Source: Candidatus Bathyarchaeota archaeon (lineage in GTDB: Archaea > Thermoproteota > Bathyarchaeia > TCS64). Taken from it: a stretch of 20,200 bases of DNA. The notes under the pieces were generated by a model. It was given only the letters and a program-made list of their open reading frames with translations. It did not search any database and was not told the origin of the DNA. The position numbers and the translations under genes are program-made. The stretch is taken from positions 1-20,200 of the forward strand of contig JAUVYU010000002.1 in NCBI GenBank assembly GCA_030602935.1. Reading direction: 5' to 3'. This document shows positions 14,058 through 20,200 of this stretch, piece by piece (position 1 is the first letter of the stretch; each line of letters begins with the position of its first letter).

Positions 14058-14348
14058 TTATTCCGGGAGGGTTTGCGGGTTCTGGTCCCAGCCATCCTCC
14101 GGTTCCATGATGTCTATTCCCTCGTCTGTGATCGAGATGGATGACCAGTCTTTCTTGAAGAATCCGGCATGAAATTGTACGAATCCTCTGGATTCGAGTT
14201 CGTTGCATGCTTTCTCGATCTGTTTTGGCTTATAATTCACTGATTTGAACAGAATTTTACGTGAGATGTCACCTGCGTCAGAGAAATCTTTGGGCATGTT
14301 ATCCATCAACAGCTGTAGTATTTCGAGGTGTATTTTTTCAAGTGACAT
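14058..14348 (-). CDS. small winged-helix DNA-binding-like protein
   Basis: A 96-residue protein with the order helix-helix-helix-wing. IHLEILQLLMDNMP forms helix 1, GDISRKIL helix 2, YKPKQIEKACNELESRGFV the recognition helix, and FHAGFFKKDWSSISITDEGIDIM a two-strand wing with the terminal TDEG turn common in archaeal wHTH regulators. It is a likely transcription regulator or element-encoded control protein. Its base composition is clearly A/T-richer than the MFS and peptidase neighbours and resembles the left end of the window, suggesting transfer. A TTAAATA box (14371-14378) is centred ~28 bases before the ATG, implying leaderless expression. A GCGCGCGC tract lies just beyond that box. Confidence 0.65.
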   Translation of the reverse strand: MSLEKIHLEILQLLMDNMPKDFSDAGDISRKILFKSVNYKPKQIEKACNELESRGFVQFHAGFFKKDWSSISITDEGIDIMEPEDGWDQNPQTLPE

Positions 14349-14390
14349 GTCCTATAGAAATTAAGAGAGTGTATTTAATCTCTTTCCGAT

Positions 14391-14398
14391 GCGCGCGC
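14391..14398. repeat. alternating (GC)4 tract
   Basis: GCGCGCGC lies between the promoter box of the winged-helix gene and the broken end of the P1-peptidase remnant, at the visible compositional junction. Confidence 0.7.
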
Positions 14399-14402
14399 AA
14401 CA

Positions 14403-14879
14403 TTATTCGGCCAAGCGATTGTATTTCCTCAGGATAGCGGTCAGCCTGCCATCGTAGGTTTCGGCGACGACGGGGAGAGACCAAAACGCCTCCGCGACCT
14501 CCGGGTCACGCGCCCTCTTCTCTAGTATCCACTCGGTCACCGCGTCGTGGACGACGCCGACGCTGTGGGTGTTCGTGATCAAGACTGGGCCCATCAGGAA
14601 TCCGGACTCCTCAACCCAGGTCGTGCCGGTCATCTCCCCGTTCCCGTTCAGGCAGGACCAGCCTGCGAAAACGGGCTCATAATTCTCGCGCGGCAGGATC
14701 GCCGTGACTCCCGTCCTCACAGGGCCCTTCCCGACCTCGAGCCTGCCCTCCCCCTCGATGATGGTGGAGTGCCCGACCTTCACCCCCGCCACATCCGTGA
14801 TAGCGTTGAAGGGGCCCGGACTTCCTTCGAAGGGGACGCCCAGGTCCCGTGCCCTCTCCTTCCTCGATACGTCTGCCAT
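14403..14879 (-). pseudogene. truncated P1-family peptidase (DmpA-like), N-terminal half only
   Basis: The reading frame encodes the N-terminal half of an L-aminopeptidase/D-esterase of the P1 (DmpA/BapA) family. RARDLGVPFEGSPGPFNAITDVAG begins near residue 10 from ATG 14879. GPVRTGVTAILPR, PVFAGWSCLNGNGEMTGTTW, ESGFLMGPVLITNTHSVG and LPVVAETYDGRL follow in the expected order. Family members are ~370 residues and self-cleave before a catalytic Ser in a later GN-x-G-S/G-G-TGM segment. Here homology stops after YDGRL (residue ~145), where NDINGFHV would be expected, and 13 unrelated residues lead to a stop. The nucleophile half is absent from the window, so the product cannot be an active P1 peptidase. 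An alternative ATG at 14948 adds 23 unrelated residues. Confidence 0.85.
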
Positions 14880-14988
14880 CGGCGAACACTGATTTCCATT
14901 GAGACAAACTTGCTTTTCTGATCTTCCATCGGAGTCCTTAGAGAACAATGAGATACCCTAGTGGGAGATTGAGGGCCTCCGAGTGAAG

Positions 14989-14999
14989 GATATAAAAAC
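14989..14999 (+). promoter_or_regulatory. TATA box of the DinB-family gene
   Basis: GATATAAAAAC contains a near-ideal archaeal TATA element (TATAAAAA at 14991-14998) ~34 bases before the ATG at 15028. It predicts a leader of about 8 bases. Confidence 0.65.
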
Positions 15000-15027
15000 A
15001 TCCGCTACAGACCAGTAGACGGTAATA

Positions 15028-15492
15028 ATGTCGGAGAAAGGTTCAATCCTGAAGGATCAGGCGGAGTACATCTTCGGATCCATAAGCCGCACCGTCGAGG
15101 GCATCACCGAGGAGGACGCCAAGTGGAAGCCCACGGAGGAATCCAACAGCATCGCGTGGACCCTCAACCACATGTCCAGGATCGCCAACGTCAGCATCCC
15201 ACGCATCATCAAGGGCACCCAGGAGTACACGCCCGCAGACTGGCCAGAGGACTACAGGGACCAGGACTACACGGTCGAGAAGATGCTCAAGGACATCGAC
15301 GGCGCCAAGGGGGTCGTCATGAAGGGCATCGGCAAACTAACGTCGGAGCAGCTAGAGGAGGAGATACCCCTCTGGAGGGGGACCCAGAAGCGGAAGACCG
15401 GGATCTTCGCGTACCTCGGGGAGCTCGTCCACCACAGGGGCCAGATCGCCTACCTCAAGGGAACCATGAAGCGCCTCAAGGAGAAGGAGTAA
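15028..15492 (+). CDS. DinB/YfiT-like family protein (candidate thiol S-transferase)
   Basis: A 154-residue four-helix-bundle protein of the DinB_2 superfamily. Landmarks are the start ILKDQAEYIFGSISRTVEGI, a W(T)LNHMSRI helix with His48, and the C-terminal YLGELVHHRGQIAYLKGTM helix with His135/His136. Family members bind a metal through three His; here His48 and His136 are in place, while the residue four before His136 is Glu132 rather than His. Superfamily members include bacterial bacillithiol-S-transferases (BstA/YfiT) and mycothiol-dependent enzymes. The gene lies 177 bases upstream of bshA on the same strand, so a thiol-dependent detoxification role is a reasonable inference. It has its own strong TATA box and a T7 terminator. 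Confidence 0.8.
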   Translation: MSEKGSILKDQAEYIFGSISRTVEGITEEDAKWKPTEESNSIAWTLNHMSRIANVSIPRIIKGTQEYTPADWPEDYRDQDYTVEKMLKDIDGAKGVVMKGIGKLTSEQLEEEIPLWRGTQKRKTGIFAYLGELVHHRGQIAYLKGTMKRLKEKE

Positions 15493-15502
15493 CACTCCAC
15501 CC

Positions 15503-15509
15503 TTTTTTT
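15503..15509 (+). terminator. oligo-T terminator after the DinB-family gene
   Basis: A T7 run begins 11 bases after the stop codon. It suggests that the DinB-family gene is transcribed separately from bshA. Confidence 0.55.
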
Positions 15510-15669
15510 ACTAGAACCACTAAGCCCACCGCTCAGGCTCGCGAGGAGTAGACCACCGCAATTCTCTGCGTCGAGTAACGGATGAAGGGCACATAAGGCA
15601 TCCATACCCACCATTTTTATTTACCCGTCCTCTCAGGAGGCACATCTACGACAGGAGAGAGAATGCAGC

Positions 15670-16782
15670 ATGAAGATAGGGATAACCTGCTACCCCACCG
15701 TGGGGGGAAGCGGCATATTCGCCACCCGCCTGGGCGTGGAGCTCGCAAAGAGGGGGCACGAGGCCCACTTCATCACCTACGAGCGCCCGGTCGCCATCCA
15801 GGACCAGGACTACGAGAACGTGTATGTCCACCTCGTCTCCGTCGTCGAGTACCCCCTGTTCAAGTACCCGCCCTACACCGTCGCCCTCGGCTCCGAGATG
15901 TTCAGGATCACCGGGCAGCAGGACCTGGACCTCCTCCACGTCCACTACGCCCTCCCCCACTCGACGGCTGCATTCCTCGCCCGGGAGATCACGGGGAAGC
16001 CCTACGTCGCAACGCTCCACGGCTCCGACGTCACCATCCTGGGGAGCGACGCCTCCTACATGCCCGTCAACACCCTCTCCCTGGAGAGGGCGGACGCGGT
16101 CACAGCGGTCTCAAACTTCATCGCCAAGGAGGCTCATGAGAGCCTGGGGATCTCACGGGAGATCAGTGTCATACCCAACTTCGTGGACTCCGACAGATTC
16201 AAACCCGCCCCATGCACGGACCCCGAGGCAAATAACAGCAACGACGTGACAGTGACCCACATCTCCAACTTCAGGCCGGTGAAGAGGATACAGGACCTAA
16301 TCTACGCCATGAACATCGTCACCAAGAAGGCCCCGAACGCCCGCCTCGTCCTCGTGGGCAACGGCCCCGAGAGGCACAGGATCGAGAAGCTCGTCGACGA
16401 GCTCAACCTCGGAAATAACGTCGAGTTCACAGGCTACAGGAGCGACGTCCCCAACCTCCTCGGATGCTCGGACGTCGTCGTCCTCTGCTCGGAGACAGAG
16501 AGCACCCCCCTCACCCTCCTGGAGGGCATGAGCTGCGGACTCCCCGTCGTCGCCACAGAGGTCGGGGGGATCCCCGAGATAGTCGACGATGGCGTCAACG
16601 GCTTCCTCGTCCCCCTGAAGCATCCGGAGGCCATCGCCGAGAGGATCCTGGAGCTCAACGCAGACCCGGGGCTCAGGAAGAGGCTGGGAGACGCGGCCCG
16701 CGCGACCGTCATGGACAGGTACACCATCGACAAGATCGTCTGCCAGTACACCGAGGTCTACGAGGAGATCACTTCAGCCTAG
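15670..16782 (+). CDS. bshA: N-acetyl-alpha-D-glucosaminyl L-malate synthase-like glycosyltransferase (BshA)
   Basis: A GT4-family, GT-B-fold glycosyltransferase of 370 residues; family length is ~375. BshA joins GlcNAc from UDP-GlcNAc to L-malate, the first step of bacillithiol synthesis. The match to the BshA pattern is unusually close. MKIGITCYPTVGGSGIFATRL (1-21), HFIT, FKYPPYTVAL (64-73), HVHYALPH (90-97), TLHGSDVTILG (115-125), VTAVSNF, HISNFRPVKRIQDLI (197-211) and the EX7E donor site E277...E285 all fall in order. Other GT4 enzymes share the fold, but the GITCYPTVGGSG and KYPPY segments are BshA-like. A TTTTTATTTAC box lies ~50 bases upstream. The stop overlaps the convergent bshC by 9 bases. 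Confidence 0.87.
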   Translation: MKIGITCYPTVGGSGIFATRLGVELAKRGHEAHFITYERPVAIQDQDYENVYVHLVSVVEYPLFKYPPYTVALGSEMFRITGQQDLDLLHVHYALPHSTAAFLAREITGKPYVATLHGSDVTILGSDASYMPVNTLSLERADAVTAVSNFIAKEAHESLGISREISVIPNFVDSDRFKPAPCTDPEANNSNDVTVTHISNFRPVKRIQDLIYAMNIVTKKAPNARLVLVGNGPERHRIEKLVDELNLGNNVEFTGYRSDVPNLLGCSDVVVLCSETESTPLTLLEGMSCGLPVVATEVGGIPEIVDDGVNGFLVPLKHPEAIAERILELNADPGLRKRLGDAARATVMDRYTIDKIVCQYTEVYEEITSA

Positions 16783-18531
16783 GTTCGCGTAGAACATCGA
16801 CGAGTTGGGCGTGTGCCCGCTGTACTGGCGCATGAAGACCCCCATGAGGTCCCTCATCCCCGAGACCACCGCGACGTCCAACCAAGCCCAGCTCACCTCC
16901 TGACCGAACCGCTCCAGACTGAACCGCCCCAATGCCGAGGAGAGGTAGACCTCAACTTTCTGGGCCCTCGCCTGCTTCCCTCTCATCTCAGCGATGAGGG
17001 TTGCCCGGTCCTCAGAGGAGCCAAGTTTGCGCTTGATCCCCGCGATCTCCGCGTTCAGGCCATCCAGGATACCTCTGAGCTCTCGGTCCGTGGACTCCAC
17101 GCAGGACCTGATCGCCAAATGGGCCTTCTTCAGCCCCTCCGGGTCTCCCACGTTACGGGCCTGGACCCAGCCGCTGAGGGCGCTGAACAGCCTCTCATCC
17201 GCCAGGCTGCGATACCCAAGCTGCTTCAGTCCCTCAGCGTACCCCTCGTTCCACGGGGTGTTGTAGAAGAGGCGGGTGTACCGGAGGAAAACAGGGAAGG
17301 GGAGGCCGACGGCCTTAGCTGCCGGGATCACCTCGGAGTAGTAGTTAGTCTCCCCGGGCCCCCCGACGTGGGCAAGAATCGGGAGGACGGTGTCCACGAT
17401 GATCTGGCGGGAGTCTACCCTCGGGGAGATGCTCCCTATGATGTCGGACAGGTCGGGGCTCCCCGCGTTGAACGTGAACTCATAGACTGCGCCGCATTTT
17501 GGGCACTTGCCCCCAACGCTGGCCGTGGCTGAGCCCGCGTCTCGGCGGTAGCCTAGCTCCACCCGGCGTCTCTGGCATCCGGGCGTCTGGCATTCGTAGA
17601 AGAATGGGACGTAGTCCGGGTCCCTGAGGCCGATCCCGGGTCTATGGCCCGACGCCTCCACCTTCTCAGCCGCCCGGTTAGAGGCCTTGATGAAGGTCTC
17701 ACGGTTCGAATCGGCGAGGAGGACCTCGTATCCCTTCTGGAAGATGTGGCGTGTCCCCGGCATGGAGTGGCTGAGGATCGGGACTCCCAGGTCGGCCTCA
17801 AGGTTGACGATGGAGCCTATGACCTTAGTTGACCAGTCTGAGACGTTCTCCGTGGAGTAGAAGGCGTTCTTCAGAACCGTTATCGCGTGGTCGAGGTTCA
17901 TCAGGGCCCGCTCCCTCAGATGGCCGTCAACGCCGTTGAGTAGGCCCCGGTAGTTGCTCGTCAGCTTCTCCAGCGTTTGATTCAGCCAGGCCTCAGATGG
18001 GTTGGATATCCCGTGGATGGGCACCCCCTCCTGCTCGGAGGACGTAGGGTAGCTGATGAGGACGCCTCGCGAGGAGGGGCTGGGCACATAGGTGTGGATG
18101 AGCTCAGGCTGGACGCCATCGTAGTCAGCGACGTAGAACAGGGGCACGTAGCCCTCCTCCCCCAGGCCGCTCAGGCTCTTGGCGTAGGCTATCTTGTTCA
18201 GGATTAGGCTCGGGCCGCCGATGGCGTTGGGCTGCTGTCCCGTCTCCACTACCCCGTCTTCGAGGCGGTCGATGTTCTCTGAGACAGACGAGGTAAGGAA
18301 ACCTAATCTGCGTAGGTTGGACTTCATCGCCCCCTTCAGCTCCTCAAGGGAGTCGGATGTCTCACCGTACTGCGCCTTTACCTCCTTGAGGAGGCCGTAC
18401 GCCTCCCCCATGGTGGCGGGTATACGCCCCCATAGTTCCTCGGCCAGGCCCCCCGAGACGCCTTCTTCAACGTGGCTTGTGTAGAGCTCGTGGGCAGGTC
18501 GTAGATTGTCTTCCTTAGCCAAGTCGACCAC
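16774..18531 (-). CDS. bshC: BshC-like putative cysteine ligase with zinc-ribbon-like insertion
   Basis: BshC is assigned the last bacillithiol step, adding cysteine to GlcN-malate. This 585-residue protein carries the family landmarks: VVETGQQPNAIGGPSLILNKI (94-114), followed by VPLFYVADYDGVQPELIHTY, where bacterial enzymes have VPVFWIAGEDHD. Later comes the signature IIVDTVLPILAHVGGPGETNYYSEV (377-401), then FPVFLRYTRL. The C-terminal coiled coil (~470-530) is also family-like. Between ~310 and 352 there is a Cys4 module: C314-x4-C319 ... C343-x2-C346, inside YECQTPGCQ and GKCPKCGAVYEF. It looks like a zinc ribbon and I do not recall it in bacterial BshC. The start is GTG 18531, with a TTTTTATC box (on the minus strand) ~46 bases upstream. 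Confidence 0.83.
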   Translation of the reverse strand: MVDLAKEDNLRPAHELYTSHVEEGVSGGLAEELWGRIPATMGEAYGLLKEVKAQYGETSDSLEELKGAMKSNLRRLGFLTSSVSENIDRLEDGVVETGQQPNAIGGPSLILNKIAYAKSLSGLGEEGYVPLFYVADYDGVQPELIHTYVPSPSSRGVLISYPTSSEQEGVPIHGISNPSEAWLNQTLEKLTSNYRGLLNGVDGHLRERALMNLDHAITVLKNAFYSTENVSDWSTKVIGSIVNLEADLGVPILSHSMPGTRHIFQKGYEVLLADSNRETFIKASNRAAEKVEASGHRPGIGLRDPDYVPFFYECQTPGCQRRRVELGYRRDAGSATASVGGKCPKCGAVYEFTFNAGSPDLSDIIGSISPRVDSRQIIVDTVLPILAHVGGPGETNYYSEVIPAAKAVGLPFPVFLRYTRLFYNTPWNEGYAEGLKQLGYRSLADERLFSALSGWVQARNVGDPEGLKKAHLAIRSCVESTDRELRGILDGLNAEIAGIKRKLGSSEDRATLIAEMRGKQARAQKVEVYLSSALGRFSLERFGQEVSWAWLDVAVVSGMRDLMGVFMRQYSGHTPNSSMFYANLG

Positions 18532-18594
18532 AGTATGATTAGTATGACTGGCTTATTCTTTTTGGAGGGGGATAAAAACCCTTGTGAAAGGGGC

Positions 18595-19539
18595 CTAGAG
18601 CTTGAGCAGCCTGGCGGCGTTTCCGTGGAAGATCTTCTCTATGCTCTCCTCGTCGAGGCCCATGTCGTAGCAGACCCGTAGCTGCTCCCGGAGGTACTCT
18701 ACGCTGAACCCCCGGGGGAACCAGCTGGAGTCGGTTGCGAAGATTAGCCTCTCTGCTCCGATGGTCTCCATGGACTTCCTGAACAGGTCCTTCATGGTGA
18801 GGTCGTCGGGCATCCACCTCATCCACTGGTTGGAGCCCGAGGTGTCGACGTGGACGCTGGGACACTGCCAGCAGAGCTGCAGGAGCTCCCTCCAGTAGCA
18901 GGCGCCGAAGTGGGGGATCACGAAGTTGAGGGTGGGGAAGTCGCTGCAGACCTTCCACAGCGTCAGCGGGTTCATGTTCCTGAGGTCGTACGCGGGTCCC
19001 CCGCCTCCCCCGAGGACGCCGAAGTGGATGAGTACCGGCACCTCCAGGTTCTCAGCCATTTCCCAGACCGGGTAGGCGGCCTTGTCGTCGATGGGCCTCT
19101 GCTGGCTGGAGGCGATCATCTTGAAGCCCTTGAGGCCCAGCTCCTTCACGGCCCTCTCCAGCTCCTCGGCCGCCCCCTCGTCCCAGATGCTGTGCTGGGC
19201 GAAGCCCGTGAAGCGGTCCGGGTGCCATGACACGATCTTCGAGAGGTTGTCGTTTCCGCCTCCCATCACGAAGTTGACCCTTGAGAGGCCCTTGGCGTCC
19301 ATGTCAGCGATCCATCGCTTGGCCTGCTCCTCGTCTGTGTGGACGTCGGTCTCGTACTCGTCGAAGGCCCACATCTTCCTCCAGTCGTCCCTGTACCGGC
19401 GGGAGTTCTCCAGGATGATGTCCGTCCTCCGCTCCCCGTACCGCTCCACCATGCGCGCCCTCCAGCTGGCTCTCCTCCCGGTTCTCTGGCGGGGGAAGTG
19501 GGAGTGGAAGTCGATCACCTTGAGGCCGTAGAGATTCAT
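18595..19539 (-). CDS. amidohydrolase-superfamily protein (Amidohydro_2 type)
   Basis: A 314-residue TIM-barrel metal-dependent hydrolase or decarboxylase. It shows the N-terminal HxH of the metal site, DFHSHF (His12, His14), then LKGFKMI (Lys140), PVLIHFG (His172), FVIPHFGA (His210) and IFATDSSWFPRG (Asp270), in the usual superfamily order. The C-terminal IEKIFHGNAARLLKL ending is typical of the Amidohydro_2 family (ACMSD and resorcylate-decarboxylase relatives). The substrate is unknown. It lies between the PIG-L and BshC genes on the same strand with ~64-base gaps on each side. A TTTAAA box (19571-19580) lies upstream, so it can be expressed alone. Its location invites a role in processing a malate- or sugar-linked thiol, but that is inference. 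Confidence 0.85.
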   Translation of the reverse strand: MNLYGLKVIDFHSHFPRQRTGRRASWRARMVERYGERRTDIILENSRRYRDDWRKMWAFDEYETDVHTDEEQAKRWIADMDAKGLSRVNFVMGGGNDNLSKIVSWHPDRFTGFAQHSIWDEGAAEELERAVKELGLKGFKMIASSQQRPIDDKAAYPVWEMAENLEVPVLIHFGVLGGGGGPAYDLRNMNPLTLWKVCSDFPTLNFVIPHFGACYWRELLQLCWQCPSVHVDTSGSNQWMRWMPDDLTMKDLFRKSMETIGAERLIFATDSSWFPRGFSVEYLREQLRVCYDMGLDEESIEKIFHGNAARLLKL

Positions 19540-19603
19540 AGAGTATAACCTTAGAATCCAGCCATTATAGTCGCTTTAAACGTTTTCCCTGACGTGGAAG
19601 CCG

Positions 19604-20200
19604 CTACAGGGACTTGGTCGCCTTCGTCTCGTAGAAGGGGCTGTTCCTCTGGAGGGGTTCCTCGATGAAGGCCTCTGCGTAGTCGCATCCGCCCTGCACT
19701 CCCCTGAGCTCGGCCTTCGCTTGGGTGAACCTCTGATAGTAGCCATCCTCGAACTTGGCAAGCTGAGTGGGATAGTTCTCGACGGCCGCCTCCTTGAGCG
19801 CCCAGACATCCGAGACGTCCAGGAGGACCTGGGGGCTGGAGATCAGGGTGTTCACCTCCATGAGCAGCAGCCGACCGACGAGCCAGGGCTCCTCGTACAT
19901 GGTCGTGTGAGCGGACCACTCCACAGCCTCCTTCACGATCTCGTACGTCGCCCGGTGGTCCCTGTGATAGTCGGTGGGCAGGTGGGTTATCACGACGTCG
20001 GGTCTGAACGAGGCGATGTGGTCTGAGACCTGCTTGATGACGCCGTCGTCAGCAGAGATATTCTTAAGGCCCATGATAACGGGCTCGCTGATCCCGAGGG
20101 CCTCGCACGCTGCCCTGAGCTCGTCTCCTCTCTCCGGTGGGTCGCTTGTCAGGCAGAGGACCTGGCTTAAGCCCCCTTGCTGCGCGTTGAGGGCCAGGGC
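19604..20200 (-). CDS. PIG-L/LmbE family deacetylase, 5'-partial (candidate BshB)
   Basis: The open frame runs without a stop to the right edge, so the N-terminus with the expected PHPDDE metal motif lies outside the window. The visible 198 residues start in the first alpha/beta region. A VLCLTSDPPERGDELRAACEALGI stretch matches the family's 'T-D-G ... R-x-x-E-x-x-x-A-A-x-x-L-G' element. Then come PDVVITHLPTDYHRDHRATYEIV, the second metal/catalytic motif (H-x-P-x-D-x-H-x-D-H), and a C-terminal helix region. PIG-L enzymes include BshB, which deacetylates GlcNAc-malate, and thiol-conjugate amidases. BshB is favoured by the nearby bshA and bshC. ATG 20074 lies inside the domain and is not the start. 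Confidence 0.85.
   Translation of the reverse strand, partial: ALALNAQQGGLSQVLCLTSDPPERGDELRAACEALGISEPVIMGLKNISADDGVIKQVSDHIASFRPDVVITHLPTDYHRDHRATYEIVKEAVEWSAHTTMYEEPWLVGRLLLMEVNTLISSPQVLLDVSDVWALKEAAVENYPTQLAKFEDGYYQRFTQAKAELRGVQGGCDYAEAFIEEPLQRNSPFYETKATKSL

Noticed and set aside
13897..14208. Minus-strand ORF ending in RRVGFEPTNS
   Set aside because: The RVGFEPT ending is the well-known false translation of a tRNA T-arm; it reads through tRNA-Leu and overlaps the winged-helix gene.
13977..14460. 12-base direct repeat CCATCGTAGGTT flanking the winged-helix gene, considered as a target-site duplication
   Set aside because: Exact 12-mers recur by chance in 20 kb, and one copy is explained by the AETYDG codons of the peptidase remnant.
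1..20200. CRISPR array, rRNA or insertion-sequence ends
   Set aside because: No regularly spaced repeats, rRNA-like segments, transposase motifs or terminal inverted repeats were seen.

Overview
The window looks like an archaeal chromosome. It carries a form III RuBisCO beside an AMP phosphorylase and a ribose-1,5-bisphosphate isomerase, a tyrosine recombinase of the archaeal type, and many TATA-like boxes at archaeal spacing from start codons. Two tRNA genes fit: tRNA-His with an encoded G-1:C73 pair and tRNA-Leu(GAG). The gene mix (form III RuBisCO, LivM-type permease, pyruvate-kinase-C-like protein, amidohydrolase) would suit a Bathyarchaeia-like or other Thermoproteota-related lineage, but that placement is inference.

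Layout. (1) 1-4600 is visibly A/T-richer than the rest and accessory in character. It holds a zinc-finger-like hypothetical, three small ORFs (two possibly one frameshifted gene), a 503-residue integrase, a SAM methyltransferase and a SagB-like nitroreductase. Alternating (GC)n octamers and palindromes lie between the genes. (2) 4640-6772 holds a membrane-anchored coiled-coil/helix-hairpin-helix protein and an orphan LivM-type permease. (3) 6826-10610 is a complete AMP (nucleotide salvage) to RuBisCO module: AMP phosphorylase (-), RuBisCO (+) and R15P isomerase (-). (4) 10611-13934 holds a spacer with a candidate tiny membrane protein, a PK-C-domain protein, a small hypothetical, tRNA-His, an MFS exporter and tRNA-Leu. 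(5) 13932-14948 holds an A/T-rich winged-helix gene abutting a P1-peptidase (DmpA-like) remnant that has lost its C-terminal half. (6) 15028-20200 holds a DinB/YfiT-like protein, BshA, BshC, an amidohydrolase and a PIG-L deacetylase that runs off the right edge.

Functional reading. The RuBisCO module converts AMP + Pi to adenine + ribose-1,5-bisphosphate, then RuBP, then two 3-phosphoglycerates; the active-site residues expected from the families are readable in RuBisCO and R15P isomerase. The right end has candidates for all three bacillithiol enzymes: BshA (GlcNAc-malate synthase), a PIG-L enzyme in the BshB role and BshC (cysteine adding). A DinB-fold protein of the bacillithiol-S-transferase superfamily sits beside them. 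Such a thiol pathway is best known from bacteria, and this BshC carries a Cys4 zinc-ribbon-like insertion. An archaeal bacillithiol-like thiol locus, with an unexplained amidohydrolase embedded in it, is the most interesting hypothesis here.
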